NCBI RefSeq assembly: GCF_016807805.1
Contig: NZ_CP063362.1
Location: forward strand, 4,258,501-4,322,500
From: Xanthobacter dioxanivorans
Lineage (GTDB): Bacteria > Pseudomonadota > Alphaproteobacteria > Rhizobiales > Xanthobacteraceae
Direction: 5' to 3'
Length of the DNA: 64,000 nt
Below the pieces are notes generated by a model that made no database searches, was not told the DNA's origin, and was given only the letters and a program-made list of their open reading frames with translations. Of this stretch, positions 9,119 through 19,396 are shown piece after piece (position 1 is the stretch's first letter; every line of letters begins with the position of its first letter). A program made the position numbers and the translations under genes.

Positions 9119-9964
9119 TCACACGGGAATGTTGTCGATGAGACGGGTGTCGCCGAGCCAGGCGGCGGCGAGCAGGCGGACGGGCTCGCCGCGATCCTTC
9201 AGGGGTGCCAGCGTGTCGGCGTTGCGGGCGGCCACATAGTCCACCTTCAGGCCGAGCGCCTCGATCATTCCGCGCGCCGTGGCCACCGCCGCATCGGCCG
9301 GTGCGCCGGAACGGATCGCGTCGGCGGCGCGGGCGAGGGCGGTGTAGATGACCGGCGCGATCCGGCGCTGCTCCTCGTCGAGATAGGCGTTGCGCGACGA
9401 CAGGGCCAGCCCGTCCTCCTCGCGGATGGTGGGCAGGCCGACCACCTCCACCCCGAGGTCGAGATCGCGCGACAGGCGGGTCACCACCTTGAGCTGCTGG
9501 TAGTCCTTCTCGCCGAACACCGCGAAGTGCGGGGCGCACTGGATGAAGAGCTTGCCCACCACGGTGGCGACCCCGCCGAAGAAATGCGGCCGGAAATCGC
9601 TTTCGAGCCCCGCCGAGGGGCCACCCACCTCGATGCGCGCGGCGAAGCCTGCGGGATACATCTCGGTGGCCGTCGGGGCGTAGACCAGATCCACGCCCAC
9701 ATCTGCGAGCTTGAACAGGTCTTCCTCCAGCGTGCGGGGATAGCGTGAGAAATCCTCGTGCGGCGCGAACTGGGTGGGATTGACGAAGATGGAGACCACC
9801 GTGCGCTGGGCGATCTCCCGCGCCTTCTCCGCCAGCGCCACATGCCCGGCATGAAGGGCCCCCATGGTGGGAACGAGCGCGACCTGCGCCCCCTCCGCCT
9901 TGAAGCCGCCCACCGCCGCCCGCAGATCACGGATGCGGCCCACCACCTTCGGCAACGTCGCCAT
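9119..9964 (-). CDS. panC: Pantothenate synthetase
   Basis: A 281-residue enzyme that condenses pantoate with beta-alanine using ATP, the last step of vitamin B5 synthesis. The nucleotidyl-transfer HIGH-type motif is PTMGALHAGH at 32-41, followed by FVNPTQF, GEKDYQQL and LSSRN, all landmarks of PanC. The ATG at 9964 gives the family's usual length; the frame upstream is Arg-rich and not conserved. No panB or panD is adjacent, so the gene stands alone. The stop is 27 nt from that of the small membrane protein on the other strand. Confidence 0.95.
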   Translation of the reverse strand: MATLPKVVGRIRDLRAAVGGFKAEGAQVALVPTMGALHAGHVALAEKAREIAQRTVVSIFVNPTQFAPHEDFSRYPRTLEEDLFKLADVGVDLVYAPTATEMYPAGFAARIEVGGPSAGLESDFRPHFFGGVATVVGKLFIQCAPHFAVFGEKDYQQLKVVTRLSRDLDLGVEVVGLPTIREEDGLALSSRNAYLDEEQRRIAPVIYTALARAADAIRSGAPADAAVATARGMIEALGLKVDYVAARNADTLAPLKDRGEPVRLLAAAWLGDTRLIDNIPV

Positions 9965-10135
9965 CGTCCCAGCCCTCGCCGTGGCGGCCCGCGCTCGGTG
10001 CCGCCGCGGAGAGGAGATAGGGCGTCGTCCCGTCGTCATCAACCGTCTTCGCGCGCGCCGCATCGCAAGGCCCCGCCGTCGGCCGCCCCTTGGTTCCGCG
10101 TCGGCGTCGGCCTATGTGTGGAAAAAGAGGTCGAG

Positions 10136-10885
10136 ATGGGCAAGCGGGACGGGACATCCGGCACAGGCGTGCCGCTGAAGCAGGATCAGGGCGCGCAGGT
10201 GTCGCGCGCCGACGAGGTGGAGCGCTTCCTCGCCGCCGCCCGTGCCATGCCGCCGGCGCGACCGGCCGACGGGCGCGGGCGCCTCGCCTTCGCGCTGGAT
10301 GCCACCGGGTCGCGGCAGCCCACCTGGACGCTCGCCTGCGACATCCAGGCGGACATGTTCGCGGCCGCATCCGCCCATGGCGGGCTGGACATGCAGATCG
10401 TCTATTATCGCGGCGGCAGCGAATGCCGGGCCTCGCCCTTCGTGCGCGACGCTGCGACCCTCGGCGGCCTGATGCGCCGCATCTCCTGCCTGCCCGGCCT
10501 CACCCAGATCCACCGGGTGCTCGGCCATCTGGCGCGGGAGGCGGAGCGTTCGGGCCTCAAGGCGGCGGTGTTCGTCGGCGACGCGCTGGAGGAGGACGTG
10601 GCCACGCTCGATGCCGCGGCCGGCCAGCTGGCCCTGCGCGGCGTGCGCCTGTTCATGTTCCAGGAAGGCGATGACACCCGTGTCGAGGAGGTGTTCCGCC
10701 GGCTTGCGGCGGTCACCGGCGGCGCCTATTGCCACTTCGACGCCCGGGCGGCGGCGGAGCTGCGCCAGCTGCTCGCCGCCGTCGCCGCTTATGCGGCGGG
10801 CGGGCGTCCCGCCCTGTCCGCGCGCAATGATGCGGGCGCGCGGCATCTGCTTGCGGCATTGGGCACCGGTGGCGCCGGCCGCTGA
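10136..10885 (+). CDS. VWA-like domain protein, unknown function
   Basis: A 249-residue soluble protein whose core resembles a von Willebrand A fold. A degenerate metal-site motif D55-A-T57-G-S59 (FALDATGS) follows the first strand, then MQIVYYRGGSECR, AVFVGDALEE and LRGVRLFMFQEGDD as later strands. No signal peptide or membrane helix is present, so it should be cytoplasmic. Similar stand-alone VWA proteins occur next to J-domain membrane proteins in Hyphomicrobiales, and here the next gene is of that type; the link is contextual. The ATG has AAGAGG upstream. Partner and function unknown. Confidence 0.6.
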   Translation: MGKRDGTSGTGVPLKQDQGAQVSRADEVERFLAAARAMPPARPADGRGRLAFALDATGSRQPTWTLACDIQADMFAAASAHGGLDMQIVYYRGGSECRASPFVRDAATLGGLMRRISCLPGLTQIHRVLGHLAREAERSGLKAAVFVGDALEEDVATLDAAAGQLALRGVRLFMFQEGDDTRVEEVFRRLAAVTGGAYCHFDARAAAELRQLLAAVAAYAAGGRPALSARNDAGARHLLAALGTGGAGR

Positions 10886-10991
10886 GCCGGGCGCGGATCG
10901 GTGCCTGCCGTTGCCCGCCCGATCTCAAGGGCCGATAAGCTCGGCTCATTGGGTCCTGCCTGAGCCGCGCGGCGCCGGAGCAAAATCCACC

Positions 10992-11016
10992 CGGCGCCGG
11001 TCGAAGACCGGCGCCG
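10992..11016. other. Perfect hairpin upstream of the J-domain gene
   Basis: An 11-bp perfect inverted repeat (CGGCGCCGGTC, paired 11006-11016) with a GAA triloop sits 23 nt before the GTG start of the J-domain gene. It has no T-run after it. It could act as a weak terminator for the VWA-like gene or shape translation of the following mRNA. Confidence 0.55.
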
Positions 11017-11038
11017 ATGGCATGAGAAGGAGTTTTGC

Positions 11039-11758
11039 GTGATCAGCCTGATCGCCGGGGCGTTGTTGCTGGCCATCGGCCTCTACGGCCTGAAGGTATG
11101 GACCAAGAGCGATCCCAAGGTGCTCGCCGCCATCCTCATGCGCTCGCTGGCCTATGCCGCCATGCTGGGTGCGGTGGGCGCGCTGGCCATGGGCCGCTTC
11201 ACCGCGGCCGTGCCACTCGCGGTGGTGGGCATCGCCCTGCTCGGCCGGCTCGACCCGAACGGGGTGGGGGGCCTTCTCGGAAGCCTGTTCCGCAAGCGGC
11301 GGGCCGGCCGCACGTCGCGGGTGCGCACGGCGGTCCTGGAAATGCAGCTCGATCATGCCACGGGGGCGATGAGTGGCCAGATCGTGGCCGGGCCTTATGC
11401 GGGACGCGGGCTGGATACGGTGGATGTGCCGGAGCTGCTCGCCCTGCGCGCCATGTGCGACGCGCAGTCCCTTGCTTTACTCGAAGCTTATCTCGACCGC
11501 CGGGCGCCCGCCTGGCGTGAACACGCGCAGGGCGACGCGGGTGGCGGGAACATGGGCCGCGCGGCCGCGGACAGCGGCACGATGACCGAAGAGGAAGCCT
11601 ATCAGGTCCTTGGCCTTCAGCCGGGAGCGGACGCTGCCAGCGTCCGCGCGACTCACCGGGACCTGATGAAGAAGTTCCACCCCGATCATGGCGGATCCAG
11701 CTATCTGGCGGCGAAGATCAATCGAGCCAAGGACGTGATCTTGAGCAAACATGCCTGA
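11039..11758 (+). CDS. Membrane-anchored J-domain protein
   Basis: A 239-residue protein with one or two N-terminal hydrophobic segments (residues ~2-18 and ~33-65) and a C-terminal J domain of about 60 residues. The J domain has the diagnostic H214-P215-D216 (KKFHPDHGG), which stimulates the ATPase of DnaK-type chaperones. The arrangement is like TIM14/Pam18 and DjlC-type proteins, where a membrane anchor recruits Hsp70 locally. The middle region (residues ~95-165) matches nothing I recognise. The GTG start has AAGGAG 6 nt upstream. It converges on the carboxypeptidase gene, with 15 nt between the stops. Confidence 0.75.
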   Translation: MISLIAGALLLAIGLYGLKVWTKSDPKVLAAILMRSLAYAAMLGAVGALAMGRFTAAVPLAVVGIALLGRLDPNGVGGLLGSLFRKRRAGRTSRVRTAVLEMQLDHATGAMSGQIVAGPYAGRGLDTVDVPELLALRAMCDAQSLALLEAYLDRRAPAWREHAQGDAGGGNMGRAAADSGTMTEEEAYQVLGLQPGADAASVRATHRDLMKKFHPDHGGSSYLAAKINRAKDVILSKHA

Positions 11759-11773
11759 TTCTCGCGCGCGACT

Positions 11774-13705
11774 TCAATTCCTAATAGTCATGCAGTCGAA
11801 GTCGTTACGCTTGAGTAAACGGCAGGCCTCGCGGGCCGACTTCTCGCTGAGGCCGGCGAAGCGGGCGCGGTAGAGGTCGGAGCCGGACTTCGCCACCTTC
11901 TCCGTGAAGCCGTCGGCGCCGCCGAGGATGGACTTGGCCCGGGCCTTGGCGGCATCCAGCTTGGCCCGAGCCTCGCGCTCGCCGCCGAAGGCGCCGATCT
12001 GGATCTGCCAACCGGAATGCGTGACCGCGGCGGTCCGTGCCGGAGCCGGGGCGGCCGGGGCCGACGACACCGCCATCGGGGCGAGGGAGGCGGTGCGCAC
12101 GGGCTTTGCCGCCGCCGAGCTTCCGGACGTCGACTGTGCGGCGCGCAGGGTCCGGGCGTAGGGGTCGTCCGGCTCCATGGCGGCGATGCGCGCGGCGCGC
12201 AGCGCCTGTTCGGAGGCATCGGGCGCGGCGCGCGGCGCCGGCGGGGCATAGCGGGTCTGGTCCTTGGACGCGGGCGCGACGGCCGGTGCCGCATCCGCGG
12301 TCTTCGGATGGGTGTTGCGGGAGCGACCCTCGGCGGCCGCCTGCGCGGCGGCGGCGGCGGGCGAGAGCGCGGCACCCGACGGGCCGAGATAGCCGAGCAC
12401 GCCCTTCGGCGTTCCGGGGTTCGCGGGGGCCATGGCGACGGCCGGCGCGGGCGTGGGGGCAGGGGCAGGAGCAGGAGCCGCCGCGGCGGAGGCGGAGGCG
12501 GTCGTGCGGGAGATGGAGACGGTCTTCACCGTGACCGGGCGGATCGGCTCCGACGAGCCGGGCTGCACCTTGCCGCCGGCGCCGCCGAGCGAAGCAGTGG
12601 TCACCGGCTCCGGGGCGAGCTCCGCCACCTGCGGCTTGGGCAGGGGCGCCACGGCGTGTGGCATCTCCTCGGTGCGGGCGACGGCCACCGGCTTCGGCGC
12701 CGGGAAGATGGAGGCGGTGCTCACCGGGATCGCGGCCTCCGCCACCTCGGTGACTCTCGGCGCGGTGCGCATGCCGGCATAGGCGACGGACAGGTTCTGG
12801 CTGATCAGGCTGGTCATGCGTGCGTCACGCGAGCCGGCGCTGGACCCGCCCAGCACCACGCCCACAAGGAAGCGGCCGTCGCGCTTGACCGAGGTGACGA
12901 GGTTGAAGCCGGAGGCCTGGGTGTAGCCGGTCTTGATGCCGTCCACGCCCTCGATCCGCCCGAGCAGGCGGTTGTGATTGCCAATGGCCTGACCGCGGTA
13001 ATAAAAGGTGCGGGTCGAGAAGTACTTGTATTGCTTGGGGAAACGGTCCTGGATGGCGCGGCCGAGAATGGAGAGGTCGCGCGCCGTGGTCACCTGGTTC
13101 GGGTTCGGCAGGCCGGAGGCGTTGCGGAACACGGTGCGGCTCATGCCGAGGGCGCGGGCCTTGCGCGTCATCATGTCGGCGAAGTCGGATTCCGAACCGC
13201 CGAGATTCTCCGCGATGACCACCGCCACGTCATTGGCCGAGCGGGTGACCAGCGCCTTGATGGCGTCCTCCACCTCGATGGTGGACCCCGGCCGCACGCC
13301 GAGCTTGGATGGCTGCTGCGAGGCCGCCTTGGCCGAGACGTCGAGGGGGCTGTCGAGCTTGAGAGCGCCGGCCTCCAACTGCTCGAACAGCAGATAGAGG
13401 GTCATGATCTTGGTGACTGAGGCAGGATGTCGCAAGGCGTCCGCATTGTCCTCGTAGAGCACCTTGCCGGTATTCGCGTCCACGATGATGGCGGAAGAAC
13501 CGTAATGCCAGCGGCCGGCGTCCTCGCGGGCGGCCGCGGATGCGCTCGACGTGGGCTTCGCCTTCGAGCGGTCCCGGGAGCGCTCCACGTAGGTCTTCTT
13601 GCGCGGCTTCGCTTCGGCCAGGGTCGCGGTCAGGGAAAAGGCCGCGAGCACCGCGAAAGCAAGGGCTTTCGCAGCGAAAGGAAGGCCGGCGGACGATGTA
13701 CGCAT
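11774..13705 (-). CDS. D-alanyl-D-alanine carboxypeptidase (DacF/PBP5 type) with C-terminal SPOR domain
   Basis: A 643-residue exported peptidoglycan enzyme of the S11 family that removes the terminal D-Ala from stem peptides. A signal peptide (residues ~1-32, ending AEA) is followed by a basic stretch, then the catalytic domain with S96-V-T-K99, S156-A-N158 and K258-T-G260. Residues ~330-560 form a low-complexity Ala/Pro/Thr linker. The last ~80 residues, beginning GWQIQIGAFGG, form a SPOR domain, which binds denuded glycan at division sites. The family is usually ~400 residues, so linker and SPOR account for the excess. This domain order is frequent in Hyphomicrobiales. Division-site wall trimming is the likely role. 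Confidence 0.88.
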   Translation of the reverse strand: MRTSSAGLPFAAKALAFAVLAAFSLTATLAEAKPRKKTYVERSRDRSKAKPTSSASAAAREDAGRWHYGSSAIIVDANTGKVLYEDNADALRHPASVTKIMTLYLLFEQLEAGALKLDSPLDVSAKAASQQPSKLGVRPGSTIEVEDAIKALVTRSANDVAVVIAENLGGSESDFADMMTRKARALGMSRTVFRNASGLPNPNQVTTARDLSILGRAIQDRFPKQYKYFSTRTFYYRGQAIGNHNRLLGRIEGVDGIKTGYTQASGFNLVTSVKRDGRFLVGVVLGGSSAGSRDARMTSLISQNLSVAYAGMRTAPRVTEVAEAAIPVSTASIFPAPKPVAVARTEEMPHAVAPLPKPQVAELAPEPVTTASLGGAGGKVQPGSSEPIRPVTVKTVSISRTTASASAAAAPAPAPAPTPAPAVAMAPANPGTPKGVLGYLGPSGAALSPAAAAAQAAAEGRSRNTHPKTADAAPAVAPASKDQTRYAPPAPRAAPDASEQALRAARIAAMEPDDPYARTLRAAQSTSGSSAAAKPVRTASLAPMAVSSAPAAPAPARTAAVTHSGWQIQIGAFGGEREARAKLDAAKARAKSILGGADGFTEKVAKSGSDLYRARFAGLSEKSAREACRLLKRNDFDCMTIRN

Positions 13706-13876
13706 CTACGTGTGCCCCGTATCGTCGGTCGCAGAATTCGAACCATTTCCCGCGCCCGTTTGGTCGACGAGCCTTGACCGAGGCTTTTGCGTCGCACCGA
13801 GAGCTTGAGGAAGCGACCAGGCTCTGACCGTAGAAACGCGGAGTTACCAAGGCGTAAACCGGGCGTCACTGCCATA

Positions 13877-13891
13877 TTGTGCGGTGCACAA
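13877..13891. promoter_or_regulatory. Candidate PhaR-type operator upstream of the phasin gene
   Basis: A perfect dyad TTGTGC-GGT-GCACAA. Its TGC-N3-GCA core repeats 31 bp downstream inside the promoter. The PHA-granule regulator PhaR of alphaproteobacteria binds TGC/GCA dyads at phasin promoters, so this is the obvious candidate; the assignment to PhaR is by analogy. Confidence 0.6.
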
Positions 13892-13897
13892 AATCGC

Positions 13898-13925
13898 TTG
13901 ACTTCTATGGTGCAGTGCATAATAT
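13898..13925 (+). promoter_or_regulatory. Sigma-70-type promoter of the phasin gene
   Basis: TTGACT (13898-13903), a 16-bp spacer and TAATAT (13920-13925) make a near-consensus housekeeping promoter, unusually good for this GC-rich genome. The start codon lies about 68 nt beyond the predicted transcript start. Confidence 0.7.
13908..13922. promoter_or_regulatory. Second candidate PhaR-type operator, overlapping the -10 box
   Basis: TGGTGC-AGT-GCATAA repeats the TGC-N3-GCA core of the upstream dyad and covers the spacer and part of the -10 box. A protein bound here would exclude RNA polymerase, which fits repression of a phasin gene until granules titrate the repressor. Confidence 0.55.
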
Positions 13926-13998
13926 CCACAACTGAGCGGAGCGATAATCCGCTCGACGCGAGGCCGGAGCGTCAGGCCGGCAAGCAAAGGGGACACCC

Positions 13999-14358
13999 AT
14001 GGTTCAGAGCCCGGAAGAGCTGCAGAAGCTCAGCAAGGACAACATCGAAGCCGCTGTGAAGAGCTTCGGCACGCTCTCCAAGAGCGCCCAGGCGATCGCG
14101 GTTGAGATCGCGGATTACACCAAGACCTCCTTCGAGCAGGGCACCGCTGCCCTCGAGAAGCTGCTCGGCGCCAAGACCCTCGAGCAGGCCATCGAGATCC
14201 AGCAGACCTATCTGAAGTCGGCTTATGAGGGCGCCGTGGCCCAGGCCACCAAGATCGGCGAACTCTACACCGAGCTGGCGAAAGAGGCTTACAAGCCCTT
14301 CGAGAGCAGCTTCGGCGCGTACAAGCCCTTCGAGACGCCTTTCAAGGTCACTCAGTGA
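13999..14358 (+). CDS. Phasin family protein (PHA granule-associated)
   Basis: A 119-residue, all-helical protein of the Phasin_2 type that coats polyhydroxyalkanoate granules. The sequence has the typical run of amphipathic helices ([60 protein letters not shown]) and a C-terminal duplicated KPFE segment ([19 protein letters not shown]). The ATG has AAAGGGGAC as ribosome-binding site. It is monocistronic: a strong promoter with TGC-N3-GCA dyads lies upstream and an intrinsic terminator downstream. No PHA synthase gene is nearby. Confidence 0.9.
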   Translation: MVQSPEELQKLSKDNIEAAVKSFGTLSKSAQAIAVEIADYTKTSFEQGTAALEKLLGAKTLEQAIEIQQTYLKSAYEGAVAQATKIGELYTELAKEAYKPFESSFGAYKPFETPFKVTQ

Positions 14359-14365
14359 CCCGGAA

Positions 14366-14402
14366 CGGTCGGGGCTGTCTTTCGTAGCGTCTCCCCCGAC
14401 CG
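14366..14402 (+). other. Hairpin in the phasin 3' region
   Basis: CGGTCGGGG (14366-14374) pairs perfectly with CCCCGACCG (14394-14402) around a 19-nt loop, starting 8 nt after the phasin stop. It has no T-run. A role in mRNA stability is plausible, since the clear terminator lies further on. Confidence 0.5.
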
Positions 14403-14451
14403 GTCACATTCGCAGAAGGCGCAGTCTCGCGTTACGCAGCGCCGGCGATCC

Positions 14452-14483
14452 AGGGTCCGATCCATTCGGGCCCTTTATTTTTT
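14452..14483 (+). terminator. Intrinsic terminator of the phasin transcript
   Basis: AGGGTCCG (14452-14459) pairs with CGGGCCCT (14467-14474) with one G-U pair and a 7-nt loop, followed by a T-rich tract with nine T in ten positions (TTTATTTTTT). It is the best terminator in the window. The rest of the 397-nt gap between the phasin and clpS genes (14359-14755) shows no supportable gene. Confidence 0.8.
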
Positions 14484-14755
14484 CGAGCTCCGCTTTTTTG
14501 CAGGCTCCGCATCCGTGCCGACGAGCATCGTCCCGACCGCACCCTGAAGCTTGCCTGCCATGGCGACGCCGCGCGAGGGCGCGTCTTCGGCGCGGGCCGG
14601 ATGGATGCGCGGGGAATGGACGCGCCCATGCGGAGCGGCTTTCGCGCCGGCCGGCACTGGCGCAAAAGCGTCACGTTTCCTATATTCCAGCCCATTGGAC
14701 CTGCGCCTCGCTCCAAGCGTCAGCTGGAGGCGCGGGACAGCGCGCGACGGACATC

Positions 14756-15136
14756 ATGCATACTTCCCTTTTGATTTCTTCGCGCCAGTCGATGCGCCCC
14801 GCCAAGATGGCCGGGCCGGACAAGCCAAGGCGCGGCGACGGCCCCGGCACCGCCGTCATCACCCGCACCAAGCCGCAGACCAAGCGGCCGAGCCTTTATC
14901 GCGTGCTGCTGCTGAACGACGACTACACGCCCATGGAATTCGTGGTGCATGTGCTGGAGCGGTTCTTCAACAAGAACCGCGAGGAGGCCAACCGCATCAT
15001 GCTCCATGTGCACCATCATGGCGTCGGCGAGTGCGGCGTCTTCACCTACGAGGTCGCGGAGACCAAGGTGACCCAGGTGATGGACTTCGCCCGCAAGCAT
15101 CAGCACCCCCTCCAGTGCGTGATGGAAAAAAAGTAG
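14756..15136 (+). CDS. clpS: ATP-dependent Clp protease adaptor ClpS
   Basis: Adaptor that delivers N-degron substrates to ClpA. The conserved core [23 protein letters not shown] contains the Asn-Asp pair that binds the substrate alpha-amino group, and the later HVHHHG supplies the third contact. The start is uncertain: ATG at 14756 gives 126 residues, while ATGs at 14792 and 14807 also lie in frame before the usual start of conservation ([13 protein letters not shown]), and none has a strong ribosome-binding site. The 14807 start gives the length most typical of the family. It precedes clpA by 217 nt, the standard arrangement. Confidence 0.92.
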   Translation: MHTSLLISSRQSMRPAKMAGPDKPRRGDGPGTAVITRTKPQTKRPSLYRVLLLNDDYTPMEFVVHVLERFFNKNREEANRIMLHVHHHGVGECGVFTYEVAETKVTQVMDFARKHQHPLQCVMEKK

Positions 15137-15353
15137 TCGGCTCGAAGCGTGCCTGAACCCGGTGCAAGCCGAGGCTGGGCGCGGCGTAGCAGCAAGGCGG
15201 CAAGGGGCAGCGGGAAGGGGCGGGGAGGCGTTTCCGGCAAATGAGGGACTTGCGCACTGCGGCATCCGGTACGAAGTTTGTGTGAATGGTGCACACGCTC
15301 CTTAAAGCCGCGGGGGTCATCCAGGCCGGGAGCGATGCGCGAAAGAGGTGTCG

Positions 15354-17804
<2,451 letters not shown>

Positions 17805-17828
17805 CACCTTCGCCGTCCACAATCGGGC

Positions 17829-17858
17829 AAGAGGCGGCTTCGGCCGCCTCTTTTCGTT
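17829..17858 (+). terminator. Intrinsic terminator after clpA
   Basis: A perfect 10-bp stem (AAGAGGCGGC, 17829-17838, with 17843-17852) is capped by a TTCG tetraloop and runs into TTTTCGTTT. It begins 24 nt after the clpA stop. Confidence 0.85.
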
Positions 17859-18053
17859 TGCACCCGAGGGAGCGCGGGCAAGGTCGCTTCAGTCGTCGAC
17901 CGGCTCCGGCGCATTTTCAACAGGCGCGCGCCGGGCCGAGCGAAGGCGGGATGACGCCCCGCGGTCGAACCGTCAGCGTGCCGTGAACCTCACGGTGCGT
18001 GCCGCGAGCGTATCGTCATCGGCGGTCCGTCCCCGGCTCGGGCTCGTCCACGC

Positions 18054-18605
18054 TCATCCCTGCCCGCCCCGCAGCCGGTAGAGCACCTGCCGGCGCAGGG
18101 GGTGGCCCTCGGGGATGGAGGGCAGGTCGAAATCGCCACCGTCCACCTGCGTCATGCCGAGCCGCTCCATCACCGCCCGCGAGCGGCGGTTGGCGGGGAC
18201 GGTGATGGCGACGATTTCCTCCAGCCCCAGCGGCCCGAAGCCGTAGCCAAGGCAGGCGCGCGCCGCCTCGGTGGCATAGCCATGGCCCCAGAAGGCGGGG
18301 TCGAAGCGCCAGCCGATCTCCACGGCCGGCGTGAAGTGCTCCTCATAAGGCACGTGAACCAGCCCGGCATAGCCGGCGAAGTCGGTGACGCCCGGCACCT
18401 CCACGACCCACAGCCCGAAGCCGTTCCGGGTGAAATGCGCCTCTGCCCGGTCCGCCACCGCGTCGCTCGCGGCGCGGTCGGGCACTGGCATGAGGAATTC
18501 CATGGTGGCGGGGTTGGACTGCATGCGCCACAGCCAGTCACGGTCGGAGGAACGCCAGGGGCGCAGCCGCAGGCGTTGGGTGGCGAAGGCGGGCAGGGAC
18601 GCCAT
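18054..18605 (-). CDS. GNAT-family N-acetyltransferase (RimJ/RimL-like)
   Basis: A 183-residue acetyl-CoA-dependent acetyltransferase. It opens with TQRLRLRPWRSSDRD, the strand typical of the RimJ/RimL-like Acetyltransf_3 group, and contains the acetyl-CoA-binding region around FWGHGYATEAARACLGYGF. C-terminal N-R-RSRAVMERLGM is also standard for the group. Substrate unknown; relatives act on ribosomal protein termini or small molecules. Its ATG overlaps the TGA of pabC by one base, so it is the third gene of the pabB-pabC transcript, though no folate role is implied. Confidence 0.85.
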   Translation of the reverse strand: MASLPAFATQRLRLRPWRSSDRDWLWRMQSNPATMEFLMPVPDRAASDAVADRAEAHFTRNGFGLWVVEVPGVTDFAGYAGLVHVPYEEHFTPAVEIGWRFDPAFWGHGYATEAARACLGYGFGPLGLEEIVAITVPANRRSRAVMERLGMTQVDGGDFDLPSIPEGHPLRRQVLYRLRGGQG

Positions 18606-19396
18606 CACGCGCCGACGATGCGCCCGCGCAGGCGCTCCGCCACCCCAAAGCCCGGAAGATCCCGGCCCTTCAGCGCCCGGACGGAGCGGATGCCGAGGGC
18701 AGAGGTGAGGAAGATCTCGCTCGCCGTCACCAGCTCCGCGAGGGTGATCGGCCGCTCGATGGCGCCCTCGGCCAGCACTGCGGCCCGCATCACCCCCGGC
18801 AGCACGCCTTCCGACAAGGGCGGCGTCACCAGCTCCCCGCCGAGCACCGCGAACAGGTTGGCGATGGAGGTCTCGGCCACCCGGTCCCGCGTGTTGAGGA
18901 GAACCGCGTCGTCGGCGCCCCACCCGGCGGCCTCCTGCCGGGCGAGGATGTTGTCGAGATAGTTCAGGGATTTGACCCGCGACAGGGGCGAGCGCTCGTT
19001 GCGCCGCGTGCCCTCGGCGATCACGAGGCGCGCCGGTGGCGAAGGCGGCGGCAGGGGAGCGGCGGTGATGACGACGGTGGGCACCGGAGCCGCCGGGGGC
19101 AGCACCCCGCGTGGGCCCATGCCGCGCGTAATGGTGAGGCGCAGCACGCCATCGGAGAGGGCGTTCGCCTCCGCCGTGGCCGAGAGAGCCGCGCCGAGGC
19201 CGGCGGCGGGCAGGGCAAGGCCCAGCACCCGCGCGCCGGCGGCGAGGCGCGCGAGATGTGCCTCGCGTCGCAGGATCGCGCCGGCCTTCACCCGCAGGGT
19301 CTCGAACAGGCCGTCGCCCAGGGTGAAGCCGCGGTCGAGGGGCGAGACGCACGCCTGCGCCTCCTCCACCAGCGCGCCGGAGAGCCAGAGTTTCAT
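18605..19396 (-). CDS. pabC: Aminodeoxychorismate lyase (class IV aminotransferase)
   Basis: A 263-residue fold-type IV PLP enzyme. The PLP lysine is K142 in VKSLNYLDN; the N-terminal DRGFTLGDGLFETL and the later ETSIANLF match aminodeoxychorismate lyase, which splits 4-amino-4-deoxychorismate into p-aminobenzoate and pyruvate for folate synthesis. D-amino acid and branched-chain aminotransferases share the fold, but the 4-bp overlap with pabB argues for PabC. No pabA-like glutaminase gene is adjacent. Confidence 0.88.
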   Translation of the reverse strand: MKLWLSGALVEEAQACVSPLDRGFTLGDGLFETLRVKAGAILRREAHLARLAAGARVLGLALPAAGLGAALSATAEANALSDGVLRLTITRGMGPRGVLPPAAPVPTVVITAAPLPPPSPPARLVIAEGTRRNERSPLSRVKSLNYLDNILARQEAAGWGADDAVLLNTRDRVAETSIANLFAVLGGELVTPPLSEGVLPGVMRAAVLAEGAIERPITLAELVTASEIFLTSALGIRSVRALKGRDLPGFGVAERLRGRIVGA

